Source of the DNA: Lachnoclostridium sp. An131
GTDB lineage: Bacteria; Bacillota; Clostridia; Lachnospirales; Lachnospiraceae
Direction: 5' to 3'
DNA length: 64,000 nt
NCBI RefSeq assembly: GCF_002160825.1
Contig: NZ_NFLI01000016.1
Coordinates: 1-64,000 of the forward strand
In this document: piece after piece, positions 8,702 through 17,501 of the stretch
Layout of the letters: the number at the start of each line of letters is the position of its first letter
Position numbering within the stretch: position 1 is the stretch's first letter
Program-made: the position numbers and the translations under genes
The notes under the pieces: generated by a model
The model's input: the letters and a program-made list of their open reading frames with translations, nothing else
Database searches by the model: none
Told to the model about the DNA's origin: nothing

Positions 8702-9880
8702 ATGAAAGCGATTATTTTAGGAGCCGGCCGAATTGGAAGGGGCTTTGTGACTGAGCTGATGACGTTAAACAATATCCAGGTGACCTTTTTTGACGCGATG
8801 CCTGCGATGGTAGAAAGCCTGAACAGAGAGAAGGAGTACACGATCCACGTGCTGGGCAATCCGGATCTGGATCTGCGGAAGACAGATGTGGTGGCGTACG
8901 AAACCTCCGATACCGATAAGCTGGCCCAGTGCTGGCAGGAGGCAGATTTCGTATTTACAGCCTGCGGAGGAAAAAATCTGAAGAGTGTGGGAGCTACGCT
9001 GGCTTCTGCCTTTAAAAAGATGGCCGCGGCAGGAAAGCTTCATGTGTCCAATATCGTGACCTGTGAGAACTGGATTGATCCGGCGAAGGATCTGAAGGAA
9101 GGAATCCTGGAAAATTTAAGCGCCCAGGAAGCGGAGGAATTCGAGAAGTATACCGGCGTCAGTGAGGCTGTCATCCTGTGTACCGGAACGGGCGCTCCCG
9201 ATCCGTCCAAGGTGACGAATCCGATGGATACCTGGGTGCAGAATCTGCGGTACCTGCCGATCGACCGGGACCGCATCAAGGGAGAAATTCCCAAGCTTGA
9301 GTATGTGGAGTTCGTGCCGGCATTCGGAGATCTGCTGAAGCAGAAGATCTATACAAATAATACGAGTGTGGCGACAGTCGCTTATCTGGGAAGACTGCTT
9401 GGCAAGACTTACGTGGCTGAAAGCGCCAACGATCCGCAGATCGAGCCGATTCTGGACGGAGTGTACGCGGAGATCAACCAGGCGCTGGTAAAGGGGCTTG
9501 GCATCAACGAGGAGAGCCAGCTGGCTTTCTCCAAGCGCGCGAAAGCCAAATACACCGATCCGGATATCATCGACGTCGTGACCCGGATCGGCCGTGACCC
9601 GATCCGCAAGCTCGGGCCGGAGGACCGCTTTATCGGTCCAATGACCATCGCGATAAACGCAGGCGTAGAGCCGAAGAATATTGCGCTTGGATGCGCTGCG
9701 GCCCTGTATTTTGAAAATCCGGAGGACGAGTCTGCCGTAGAGCTGGCAAAGATGCGCAGGGAGAAGGGCATTGATTACATTCTGGAGAACGTATCAAAGC
9801 TTGACTTAAACGGGCCGGTAGCGAAGGAGATCAAGGCGGCCGTGGAGACATTGAAGCAGAAAGGATGGATCAGGGAATAA
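8702..9880 (+). CDS. Mannitol-1-phosphate 5-dehydrogenase family protein, copy 1
   Basis: A 392-residue long-chain polyol dehydrogenase of the MtlD/UxaB type. The N-terminal MKAIILGAGRIGRGFVTELM is the nucleotide-binding motif, and KRKLGPEDRFIGP-type residues near the C-terminus (here IRKLGPEDRFIG) match the mannitol dehydrogenase C-terminal domain. It should interconvert a polyol phosphate and a ketose phosphate, or a uronate and an aldonate. It directly precedes a second divergent family member overlapping it by one base. Two members side by side are unusual. Confidence 0.85.
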   Translation: MKAIILGAGRIGRGFVTELMTLNNIQVTFFDAMPAMVESLNREKEYTIHVLGNPDLDLRKTDVVAYETSDTDKLAQCWQEADFVFTACGGKNLKSVGATLASAFKKMAAAGKLHVSNIVTCENWIDPAKDLKEGILENLSAQEAEEFEKYTGVSEAVILCTGTGAPDPSKVTNPMDTWVQNLRYLPIDRDRIKGEIPKLEYVEFVPAFGDLLKQKIYTNNTSVATVAYLGRLLGKTYVAESANDPQIEPILDGVYAEINQALVKGLGINEESQLAFSKRAKAKYTDPDIIDVVTRIGRDPIRKLGPEDRFIGPMTIAINAGVEPKNIALGCAAALYFENPEDESAVELAKMRREKGIDYILENVSKLDLNGPVAKEIKAAVETLKQKGWIRE

Positions 9881-11028
9881 TGGCGAAAAAAGCAGTCGTA
9901 ATCGGAGCCGGCCAGTCAGGCCGCGGCTACACAGCCAGATATTTGTTTGAGAAGGGATATGAGATTACCTTTATCGACGAGAAAAAGGAACTGGTGGATC
10001 TGCTGAATGAGGATCGTGCGTTCTGCATTCATTTCTATCATATGGACCGCACTCCGCTGTATATCCATGGATTTCATGCCTGCATGGCCTATTCCGCGGA
10101 GGCGGATCAGGCTATCGCGGAGGCGGACTTTGTATTTACCGCCGTGGGAGAGCAGAATCTGGGCGACGTGGCGAAGCAGCTGAAGCAGGGGATGAAGGGT
10201 AAAGCAAAGAGAACGGTCGTCATCACCTGTGAGAATGGCGTCAATCCCGGCCGGGTGATGCGGGAGCATATGCAGGCGGAGAAGATAGAGGCGCCTTATG
10301 TAGTGTCACAGACGGCGATCTTCTGCTCGACTGTTGTGATTCGGGGGACGAGACTGGACATATTATCCCAGAATGAGACGTATTTCCCCTATGACTGCGA
10401 TGAGTTCACGGATGAGTTTGACTTTGACGGAGCAGTGCCGATCCATGATTTCGAGAAATTCTTCAAGCGCAAGATTTATACCTATAACTGTCTGGCGGGC
10501 CTGATCTCCTACTGCGGCTACATCAAGGGCTTTGAGGTGTACGGAGAGGCAGCTGTGGATCCGGATATTTCCGAGCTGATGGACCGTCTCCTTGCGGAAC
10601 TGAATCCCTGCCTGGAGGATTACTTTGGAATCTCGAAGGAGGAGCAGGCAGCTTTCGCGCAGAAGGCTCTGGATAAATTCAAGGATCAGTATATTCTGGA
10701 CTATAATGTGAAAAACGGACGGGCGCCGAAGCGTAAGCTTGGCCCCACCGAGCGCATCATGACCCCGATGCATATTCTGATCGATCATCACAAGGATCCG
10801 CGTATCATGCAGTTCGTGGCAGCCGCGGCCCTTGTTTACTGGAATGAGCTGCAGGGGAAAAATGGAGAGCCTGTGCTTGAAAAGCCGCTGATGGAGACCT
10901 TCTGCGAAATTAATTCTCTGTCTCTGGAGGATCCGATTGCACAGGGCGTTGAAAAATACCTGAAGGAAATCCAGAAGAACCGGAAGGATGTCCATATTAT
11001 TGACATTCTGTACGGAAGCGGCAGATAA
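9880..11028 (+). CDS. Mannitol-1-phosphate 5-dehydrogenase family protein, copy 2
   Basis: A 382-residue protein of the same fold as its neighbour, with AVVIGAGQSGRGYTARYLF at the N-terminus and KRKLGPTERIMTP toward the end. The two are clearly diverged along their length, so this is not a recent duplication. Its ATG shares one base with the upstream stop codon (TAATG), indicating translational coupling. The pair may act on two stereochemically different polyols, or form a hetero-oligomer; both are inferences. Confidence 0.85.
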   Translation: MAKKAVVIGAGQSGRGYTARYLFEKGYEITFIDEKKELVDLLNEDRAFCIHFYHMDRTPLYIHGFHACMAYSAEADQAIAEADFVFTAVGEQNLGDVAKQLKQGMKGKAKRTVVITCENGVNPGRVMREHMQAEKIEAPYVVSQTAIFCSTVVIRGTRLDILSQNETYFPYDCDEFTDEFDFDGAVPIHDFEKFFKRKIYTYNCLAGLISYCGYIKGFEVYGEAAVDPDISELMDRLLAELNPCLEDYFGISKEEQAAFAQKALDKFKDQYILDYNVKNGRAPKRKLGPTERIMTPMHILIDHHKDPRIMQFVAAAALVYWNELQGKNGEPVLEKPLMETFCEINSLSLEDPIAQGVEKYLKEIQKNRKDVHIIDILYGSGR

Positions 11029-11072
11029 CCTGCTTTGCGCCGCGTAAAGAAACGGGAACAGGAGGGGCGGAC

Positions 11073-11726
11073 GTGTATAAGATCATTATGATTACTCTGA
11101 CGGCAGTGATTGTGGCCTTGTATCTGATTCGTTTTCTGGGAAACCGGTATTATCAGAAACGGCTTCTGAACTGCGTGCAGCGCTGCGATCTGGATGGCTT
11201 TTTGAAGCTGGAGAACAAACGGGCGGTGCGCGCTCTGATTCCTGCCTTCAACCTTCACTATATGAAGCTGAATATCTTTTTGATGAGGAAGGATGAACAG
11301 AGGACGGATGAGGAATTTGACGTTCTGCTGGATATGAAGGTTGGAAAAACCATGCGCCGGGACGCCGTCCTGAAGGCCTTTTACTATTATGTCAAGCGCC
11401 GGGACGGAGGGCGGACTAGAAAGCTCATAGCGGAAATCCGCGGCTTTCAGGATGCAGAGGATACGATCCGGGAGTGTGCGATGCTGTTTGATATCTATAT
11501 TCTCGGGCGAAGCAATCATATGGAAGAGCTTTTGAAGGATCTGGACACGCTGCCTCCGCAGCAGAGGGCGGTTCATGAATATCTTCTGTCCCTGCAGTAT
11601 GAGAACCGGGGCGAGAAGGAACGTGCCAGGGAATATGAGGATCGTTCCGTAAAAACCCTGAAGGATGCCCTGGAAGCAGAGAAAAAGCGGCGGGAGGAGA
11701 AACAGAAGGAGACTGTGGAAAAGTAA
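11073..11726 (+). CDS. Membrane-anchored hypothetical protein
   Basis: A 217-residue protein that I do not recognise. It starts at GTG with an excellent AGGAGGGG site, has one N-terminal hydrophobic helix (IIMITLTAVIVALYLIRFL), then a mostly helical charged domain, ending in a Lys/Glu-rich tail (AEKKRREEKQKETVEK). It is last before the terminator at 11783 and so probably belongs to the carbohydrate operon. No catalytic motif is visible. Confidence 0.7.
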   Translation: MYKIIMITLTAVIVALYLIRFLGNRYYQKRLLNCVQRCDLDGFLKLENKRAVRALIPAFNLHYMKLNIFLMRKDEQRTDEEFDVLLDMKVGKTMRRDAVLKAFYYYVKRRDGGRTRKLIAEIRGFQDAEDTIRECAMLFDIYILGRSNHMEELLKDLDTLPPQQRAVHEYLLSLQYENRGEKERAREYEDRSVKTLKDALEAEKKRREEKQKETVEK

Positions 11727-11782
11727 ATAGGGATGAGTAAATAAGGATGAGCCGGTCCGGGCCATGGGGCCCGGACGAATGC

Positions 11783-11829
11783 AAGGCATCCTGAAAGCCG
11801 CCAGGCGGCTTTCGGGATGCCTTGTTTTT
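11783..11829 (+). terminator. Rho-independent terminator ending the PTS/dehydrogenase operon
   Basis: A nearly perfect stem of about 20 pairs, with arms aaggcatcctgaaagccgcc and ggcggctttcgggatgcctt and one wobble. A T-run (gttttt) follows. It closes the first operon; the promoter of the LacI gene starts within its tail. Confidence 0.9.
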
Positions 11830-11850
11830 CGTGAAAAAGCATATTATAAT
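11822..11850 (+). promoter_or_regulatory. Putative sigma-A promoter of the LacI gene
   Basis: TTGTTT (11822-11827), a 17-base spacer and TATAAT (11845-11850). The -35 box overlaps the T-tract of the preceding terminator. The expected start is about 11857, upstream of the LacI coding region. Confidence 0.6.
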
Positions 11851-11889
11851 GGAGACAATGGCGGTATTTCTGACAAAAGGGGAGATGGA

Positions 11890-12987
11890 ATGAATGAAAA
11901 GGGAAATAATGGGAATTCCGAGGGGGGGGTGGAAGCGTTGCCTACAATTAAGGATGTAGCCAAAAGAGCGAATGTTTCTATTTCTACAGTTTCCCATGTG
12001 ATTAATCAGACCAAGCATGTTAATCCGGACACGGCTCTTCGTGTAAGGGAAGCTGTTAAAGAGCTGAATTATAAGACAAACATTTTTGCAAAGAATCTGA
12101 AAAGCCAGAGTACCCGGCAGATTGGCGTCGTAGTGACGGATATCTGTGGCCTGTTTTTTCCGTATGTTATTAAGGAGATCTGCAGGGAAGCGAATAAGAA
12201 CGGATATACAGTTACGCTGGTGGATTCAGGAGCTGATATTACGCTGGAGCGGCAGGGAGTTTCCGCACTGGCAGAAAGCTGTGTGGATGGGATCATTTTA
12301 AGCTCTGCAGTCGCTACGGATCAAAAGGAAGAGTATGCTGCCGAGCTTACGGAGCTTTTATCGGCAGGGACGAAAAAAATCCCTCTTGTTATGATGGAGC
12401 GTGATTTTACTGCCTATGGAATCGATTCAATCTGCACAGATACCTATACGGGCGGCTTGAAGGCCATGGAGCATCTGGTAGAGCTTGGATGCAGTTATAT
12501 TGCACATATTACTACACCGTACGTTCAGGAAGGACGGTATTTTGCATACAGGACTGTTTTGGAAAAGTATCAGATTCCTTACAGGAAGGATTATGTGGAA
12601 ACGGGAGATTTCACTCATGAAAGCGGATACCGGTGCATGAAGGAGATTTTAAGTAAAAAGCTGCCTCTGGACGGGGTATTTGTCTCAAATGATCAGATGG
12701 CGGTCGGAGCAGTGGCAGCACTCAAGGAAGCAGGGAAGAGGATTCCTGAGGATGTCAGGGTAATTGGTTTCGACGATGTATTTATCTGTGAATCTATGGA
12801 GCCATCCTTGTCTTCGGTTCATATCGATAAGGTTCTCCTTGGACAGAAGAGCATTTCTCTGCTTCTGGACCGGATTCAGGGGAAGAATGTACAGCTTCCC
12901 TACAAAGAGACTGTGGAAAACAGTCTGGTGGTGCGTCATTCTACAGATGAGACTGCAGCTGCCGCAAGCAGCTGGGAGCACAGATGA
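11890..12987 (+). CDS. LacI family transcriptional regulator
   Basis: A repressor of up to 365 residues. The helix-turn-helix begins at PTIKDVAKRANVSISTVSHV and is followed by a periplasmic-binding-protein-like effector domain (QIGVVVTDICGLFFPYV onward) and the family element VIGFDDVFICESM. The ATG at 11890 adds about 16 residues before the helix-turn-helix. A TTG at 11938 preceded by a G-rich run (ggggggg) would give the usual LacI N-terminus and may be the true start. Its targets could be the LacI-type operators at 19.9 and 23.3 kb, but that is not shown. Confidence 0.9.
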   Translation: MNEKGNNGNSEGGVEALPTIKDVAKRANVSISTVSHVINQTKHVNPDTALRVREAVKELNYKTNIFAKNLKSQSTRQIGVVVTDICGLFFPYVIKEICREANKNGYTVTLVDSGADITLERQGVSALAESCVDGIILSSAVATDQKEEYAAELTELLSAGTKKIPLVMMERDFTAYGIDSICTDTYTGGLKAMEHLVELGCSYIAHITTPYVQEGRYFAYRTVLEKYQIPYRKDYVETGDFTHESGYRCMKEILSKKLPLDGVFVSNDQMAVGAVAALKEAGKRIPEDVRVIGFDDVFICESMEPSLSSVHIDKVLLGQKSISLLLDRIQGKNVQLPYKETVENSLVVRHSTDETAAAASSWEHR

Positions 12988-13010
12988 ACCGCAGCTTCTG
13001 CTGGATAAGG

Positions 13011-13064
13011 GCAGTACATCTCAGGGCCCATTCTTACTGGGCGATAACGACAGGGATGTACTGC
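13011..13064. terminator. Possible bidirectional terminator between convergent LacI and DeoR genes
   Basis: A 10-base perfect inverted repeat (gcagtacatc / gatgtactgc) with an inner gggccca/tgggc pairing. It lies at the convergent 3' ends, its right arm within the last codons of the DeoR gene. There is no strong T-run, so termination is only suggested. Confidence 0.35.
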
Positions 13065-13801
13065 TCCAGATCCTTTTTGATGTCTGCTGGTATGTCTTCG
13101 TCAGTGATCAGAAGATCCAGGGAAGACCAGGGCGCTACTTCTATCAGAGAGGTGGTTTGAAACTTGCTGCTGTCTGCCAGGACGATCTTTTTCTTGCTTC
13201 TCTGAATCAGCTGATTTTTAATAAAGCTTTCCTGAAAGCCCTTTGTGCAGACGCCTCCTCTGCCCTTGACTCCACTGGTTCCCATAAAATACAGGTCCAG
13301 CGTCAGATTTTTTACCAGCGAAGGAATTTCATCGCTGTAATAAGCCATTTCTTCTTTATTATATTCGCCTCCGAGAGAGAGGGTACGGTTCTCTGTAGTG
13401 ACAAGAGTCTGCAGGACCCGGTGGGAATTGGTAATCACCAGGAGATCCCTGCGGCGGCTCAGATAAGTCCCCAGGAGAGCTACAGTGCTTCCCATGTCCA
13501 TTCCTATGATACATTCTCCCTCCGGAAGGTATTTCGCCGCAGTCCGCGCAATCTTATCCTTTGTCAGAAAATTTACTGTTTCGCGAATAGGAAGGGATTC
13601 GATTCTGTCGTTTTTGCACAGAACGGCTCCGCCATATACCTTTTTGATAATTCCCTCGTGGGAAAGGTAGAGAAGATCCTGGCGGATTGTTTCTTTAGAC
13701 ACGCCGAACATGGCTGCGGCTTCCTCAGTATTGATTTTTCCTGCGGAACGAATAATGGTTACGATCTGCTCTCTTCGATTTAGAATTTCTGCGTTTTTCA
13801 T
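13034..13801 (-). CDS. DeoR family transcriptional regulator
   Basis: A 255-residue sugar-metabolism repressor. An N-terminal winged helix (RREQIVTIIRSAGKINTEEA, then MFGVSKETIRQDLLYL) is followed by the phosphosugar-sensing domain with GMDMGSTVALLGTYL and GVKGRGGVCT. It is divergent from the ROK kinase/glycyl radical enzyme operon, with a 227-base shared control region carrying 20-bp tandem repeats. It therefore probably represses that operon and itself, with a phosphorylated sugar as inducer. Confidence 0.92.
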   Translation of the reverse strand: MKNAEILNRREQIVTIIRSAGKINTEEAAAMFGVSKETIRQDLLYLSHEGIIKKVYGGAVLCKNDRIESLPIRETVNFLTKDKIARTAAKYLPEGECIIGMDMGSTVALLGTYLSRRRDLLVITNSHRVLQTLVTTENRTLSLGGEYNKEEMAYYSDEIPSLVKNLTLDLYFMGTSGVKGRGGVCTKGFQESFIKNQLIQRSKKKIVLADSSKFQTTSLIEVAPWSSLDLLITDEDIPADIKKDLEQYIPVVIAQ

Positions 13802-13866
13802 AATAGTTACCCCTTTTATATCTTAGCTGGAAACGGGAAAATATGCAAGTAAAAACATGAATTTAG

Positions 13867-13906
13867 TTAAAAAACTTGGTATTTAATCAAAAAATCTGGT
13901 GTTTAA
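13867..13906. promoter_or_regulatory. Tandem 20-bp direct repeats, candidate DeoR operators
   Basis: Two adjacent copies, ttaaaaaacttggtatttaa (13867-13886) and tcaaaaaatctggtgtttaa (13887-13906), match at 17 of 20 positions with no gap. They lie between the divergent DeoR gene and the operon it likely controls, upstream of the ROK promoter. Tandem direct repeats are common for DeoR-family operators. Confidence 0.6.
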
Positions 13907-13957
13907 TTGGAATTATACTTGGAGTCCAATTGCTTTTATACAGAAGTATTTTATAAT
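13905..13957 (+). promoter_or_regulatory. Putative promoter and inverted repeat of the ROK/glycyl radical enzyme operon
   Basis: TTGCTT (13930-13935), a 16-base spacer and TATAAT (13952-13957) form a good promoter. An inverted repeat aattgga / tccaatt (arms 13905-13911 and 13925-13931) touches the -35 box and may bind a regulator. Confidence 0.55.
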
Positions 13958-14028
13958 AATAAGTAGAAACAGGTGAGAACCAATCCCGGCAGGGCATGCC
14001 GGGAAAAGAAAACTATAGGAGGGATTGG

Positions 14029-14997
14029 ATGAGCAAGCTGAAGCTGTGCATCGATGTGGGCGGGACGAAGACAGCCTATGGCCTTCTGGATGACGAAAAC
14101 CATATAGTATACCGTTTTCAGACACCGACGCCGCTTGAGATCATGCCGGATGAATTTACCGAGAAAATTTATACGGAGACAGATGAGGTGCTGAAAAATT
14201 TCGGATGCGCCAGGGAGGAGCTGTCGGGAGTGGCGGTCGGAATGCCATCCTATGTGGATTATGAAAATGGGATTGTCGTGACTTCGGGAAGTATTCACAA
14301 TATTAAGAATTATCCGGCCAGAGCGGTGCTTGAGAAAAAATTTCCCGGCATTCCGGTCTTGATTGACGGGGATACCAACATGGCGGCGCTGGCAGAGCAT
14401 TATCTGGGCTCAGGGCAGGGCTTTCCGCATATGGTTTATGTTGCGTTGAGTACGGGACTCGGAACAGGCTTTATCATAGACGGAAGGCTTTTCCGGGGAA
14501 GCTACGGCGGCGCCGGAGAATCCGGACATATGATTATTACGCCCGGCGAGGGATTGACAGACGGCTGCGGAAATCCCGGGTGCTTTATGAGCTATGCCTG
14601 TGGCTCTTATATTGTAAAGCATGCAGTAAACGCGATAGAAAGCGGCATTCCAAGCAGTCTGAAGGATATGGTTTCTGATCTGTCCGATCTTACGGCAAAG
14701 CACATTGCGGAGGCTTACAAGCAGGGGGATTCTCTGGCAGAAAAACTGATGAAGCAGCTTATCAGCTATTCAGCCCTGCATATCTACAATCTATTTATTG
14801 CGTTCAATATCAATTGTTATGTATGCGGCGGCGGCCTGACCAATATGGGAGACTTTTTCCTGGAAAGGATCCAGGAGGAGGCTGACCGGCTGAACAAGCA
14901 GGAGAATCAGAAGATTTACATAAAGAAAGCAGCCCTTGGCGGTGATAACGGTCTGCTTGGCTGCGGAATTGCCCTGGATCTGGCACTGAAGCAGTAA
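14029..14997 (+). CDS. ROK family sugar kinase or regulator-like protein
   Basis: A 322-residue ROK protein with the phosphate-binding loop DVGGTKTAYGLL at the N-terminus and ALSTGLGTGFIIDG in the middle. The ROK zinc motif (CxCGxxGCxE) is degenerate here, reading DGCGNPGCFM: the first Cys and the final Glu are missing. There is no DNA-binding domain, so a kinase role is likely. The ATG has an AGGAGGG site. It is the first gene of an operon with a glycyl radical enzyme and its activase, and may phosphorylate that enzyme's substrate or product. Confidence 0.85.
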   Translation: MSKLKLCIDVGGTKTAYGLLDDENHIVYRFQTPTPLEIMPDEFTEKIYTETDEVLKNFGCAREELSGVAVGMPSYVDYENGIVVTSGSIHNIKNYPARAVLEKKFPGIPVLIDGDTNMAALAEHYLGSGQGFPHMVYVALSTGLGTGFIIDGRLFRGSYGGAGESGHMIITPGEGLTDGCGNPGCFMSYACGSYIVKHAVNAIESGIPSSLKDMVSDLSDLTAKHIAEAYKQGDSLAEKLMKQLISYSALHIYNLFIAFNINCYVCGGGLTNMGDFFLERIQEEADRLNKQENQKIYIKKAALGGDNGLLGCGIALDLALKQ

Positions 14998-15092
14998 GAG
15001 GGGCCAGGGAGACTGCGCCGGGAGTTGGCGCAAGAGAAACGTAAACAAAAGAAGCATGCAGAAATCATGTGACAGGAAAGGAAGAGGAGTAT

Positions 15093-17501
15093 ATGGAAAA
15101 TTATTTTGGAACACCGAGTCCCCGCATCGCGAAGATGAGGGAGGAGCTTCTGGATACGAAGCCGCAGGTGTGCGTAGAGCGGGCGATTTATACGACGGAA
15201 GCCTATAAGCAGCACAAGGATAAGATGAAAATTCTCCAGAGAGCCTATGCGGTAGAGAATACGCTGAAAAAGATGACGATCTTCATCGAAGACGGAGGGC
15301 TGCTGGCGGGAAATCAGGCCAGTGTAAACCGCGCCGCTCCGATTTTTCCGGAATATGCAATCGACTGGGTCGTGGAGGAGCTGGATCTCTGGGAAAAAAG
15401 GGATGGGGACGCCTTCTATATTTCAGAGGAAAACAAGCAGGTAATCCGTGATATCGCTCCGTTCTGGGAAGGACGCACGCTGAAGGATAAGGGCCTTGCC
15501 CTGATGCCTCCGCTGGCGAGAAAATGCTATGACCTGGGAATCATTAAGGTAGAGGGAAATATCACGGCAGGCGACGGACATCTGGCGGTCAATTATGAAA
15601 AGCTTTTGAAGGAGGGCCTTGGCGGCATCAGAAAAGAGACGGAAGAGGCAAAGGCAAAGCTTCATTACAGCGATTATAATGATCTGAAAAAGGTCTATTT
15701 TTACGATGCTGTTCTGATTCTGATCGATGCGTCCATAGCGTTTGCGCACAGATATGCGGCTCTGGCCAGAGAGCAGGCGGCGTCCTGCACGGATCCGAAG
15801 CGGAAGGAAGAGCTTCTGCGCCTGGCTGAAGTCTGCATGCGGGTGCCGGAATATCCGGCGGAGAGCTTCTACGAGGCGGTTCAGAGCGTATGGTTCCTGC
15901 AGCTGATCCTGCAGATCGAGTCCAATGGGCATTCCCTCTCCTTTGGGCGCTTTGATCAGTTCATGTATCCGTATTATAAAAAGGATATTGAGTCTGGCGC
16001 TATGACAGAGGACGAGGCTCTGGAGCTTTTGGAGAATCTGTGGCTGAAGACCTTTACCATCAATAAGATAAGAAGTAATTCCCATACGAAGTTTTCAGCA
16101 GGCAGCCCCCTTTATCAGAATGTATGTATCGGCGGCCAGCTGGCAGGAGGCGTGGACGCGGTAAACCCGCTGTCCTTCCTGGTGCTGAAATCCATCGGAC
16201 AGCTGAAGCTGACCCAGCCGAACCTTTCTGTGCGTTACCACAAGGGAATTTCGGATGAATTTATGTATGACTGCATCCAGATGATTAAGCTGGGCTTCGG
16301 CATGCCGTCGTTTAACAGTGATGAGATCATCATCGATCAGTTTATCGATAAGGGTGTGGCGCCGGAGGATGCAGTAAATTACAGCTCCATTGGGTGCATC
16401 GAGGTATCGATTCCCGGAAAATTCGGACTGCGCTGCTCCGGCATGAACTTCCTGAATTTCCCGCGGATTCTGATGATCACGCTGAACCAGGGCGTGGATG
16501 TGACGTCGGGGGAAAAGATTTACGATGTGCCGATGCATTTCCGGGATATGACAAGCTTTGAACAGGTATGGCAGGCCTGGGTAGATACGGTGAAATTCTT
16601 TACGCCCATCAGCGTGACTCTGGATAACTGCGCTGATTACGCGCTGGAGATGGAGACACCGGACTCTCTCTGCTCTGCTCTGGTGGATGACTGTATCAAG
16701 AGAGGAAAGCATCTGAAGGAGGGCGGAGCTATCTATGATTTTATAGGGCCTCTTCAGGTCGGCATCGCCAATCTTGGAGACTCTCTGGCTGCGATCAAGA
16801 AGCTGGTGTTTGAGGAAAAAAGGATCACGCCGGGAGAGCTCTGGGACGCCCTGATGAGCAATTTTGAGAATGAGGGCGGCTGGAGAATCCAGCAGATGCT
16901 GCTTCATGACGCGCCGAAATACGGAAATGACGATGATTATGTAGATAAGCTGACGGCAGACGCATACCAAGTGTTTATTGACGAGATTGCGAAGTACCAC
17001 AATACCCGTTACGGAAGAGGGCCCATTGGCGGCGGGTACTTCCCGGGAACCTCTTCCATATCGGCTAACGTGCCTCAGGGAGCGAATCTCTGCGCGACGC
17101 CGGATGGAAGAAAGAAGGGCGAGCCGCTGGCGGAGGGCTGCTCTCCGACCCACAGCGTGGATACCCACGGGCCGACGGCTGTATTTAAATCTGTATCCAA
17201 GCTGCCGACTCTGAAGCTGAATGGAGGCGTTCTGCTGAACCAGAAGCTGAATCCGTCCTCTTTGCAGCAGGAGCGCGATATCCGGAAGCTGATTCTGATG
17301 CTGCGTACCTTCTTTGATGACCTGAAGGGCTATCATGTACAGTACAATGTAGTAGACAAGGAGACTCTTTTGGATGCTCAGAAGCATCCGGAGGCTCACC
17401 GGGATCTGATTGTGCGTGTGGCGGGCTACAGCGCCTTCTTTAATGTCCTTTCTACAGAGACGCAGAACGATATCATTGCGCGGACGGAACATGTATTATG
17501 A
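15093..17501 (+). CDS. Glycyl radical enzyme of unknown substrate (PflD/YbiW-like)
   Basis: An 802-residue oxygen-sensitive radical enzyme. The C-terminal radical loop RVAGYSAFF puts the radical on Gly778. The thiyl Cys is Cys435 in SSIGCIEVSIPGK, followed by Glu437, the Cys-x-Glu pattern of dehydratases and C-X lyases. Pyruvate formate-lyase proper has adjacent cysteines, so that role is unlikely. The Asp that follows the Cys site in glycerol/diol dehydratases is not evident (the segment reads CSGMNFLNF). No microcompartment genes are nearby. The ATG at 15093 has an AGAGGAG site. Confidence 0.87.
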   Translation: MENYFGTPSPRIAKMREELLDTKPQVCVERAIYTTEAYKQHKDKMKILQRAYAVENTLKKMTIFIEDGGLLAGNQASVNRAAPIFPEYAIDWVVEELDLWEKRDGDAFYISEENKQVIRDIAPFWEGRTLKDKGLALMPPLARKCYDLGIIKVEGNITAGDGHLAVNYEKLLKEGLGGIRKETEEAKAKLHYSDYNDLKKVYFYDAVLILIDASIAFAHRYAALAREQAASCTDPKRKEELLRLAEVCMRVPEYPAESFYEAVQSVWFLQLILQIESNGHSLSFGRFDQFMYPYYKKDIESGAMTEDEALELLENLWLKTFTINKIRSNSHTKFSAGSPLYQNVCIGGQLAGGVDAVNPLSFLVLKSIGQLKLTQPNLSVRYHKGISDEFMYDCIQMIKLGFGMPSFNSDEIIIDQFIDKGVAPEDAVNYSSIGCIEVSIPGKFGLRCSGMNFLNFPRILMITLNQGVDVTSGEKIYDVPMHFRDMTSFEQVWQAWVDTVKFFTPISVTLDNCADYALEMETPDSLCSALVDDCIKRGKHLKEGGAIYDFIGPLQVGIANLGDSLAAIKKLVFEEKRITPGELWDALMSNFENEGGWRIQQMLLHDAPKYGNDDDYVDKLTADAYQVFIDEIAKYHNTRYGRGPIGGGYFPGTSSISANVPQGANLCATPDGRKKGEPLAEGCSPTHSVDTHGPTAVFKSVSKLPTLKLNGGVLLNQKLNPSSLQQERDIRKLILMLRTFFDDLKGYHVQYNVVDKETLLDAQKHPEAHRDLIVRVAGYSAFFNVLSTETQNDIIARTEHVL

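Noticed and set aside
12764-13783. A plus-strand frame across the LacI-DeoR junction
   Set aside because: It overlaps two recognisable regulators on opposite strands and has no motif.
16095-17492. A 465-codon minus-strand frame opposite the glycyl radical enzyme
   Set aside because: Antisense shadow of a complete enzyme gene with catalytic Cys and Gly motifs.
15093-17501. Pyruvate formate-lyase assignment
   Set aside because: The active-site segment is GCIE with a single Cys followed by Glu, not the adjacent-cysteine PFL site, and the activase carries two extra ferredoxin clusters not found in PflA.
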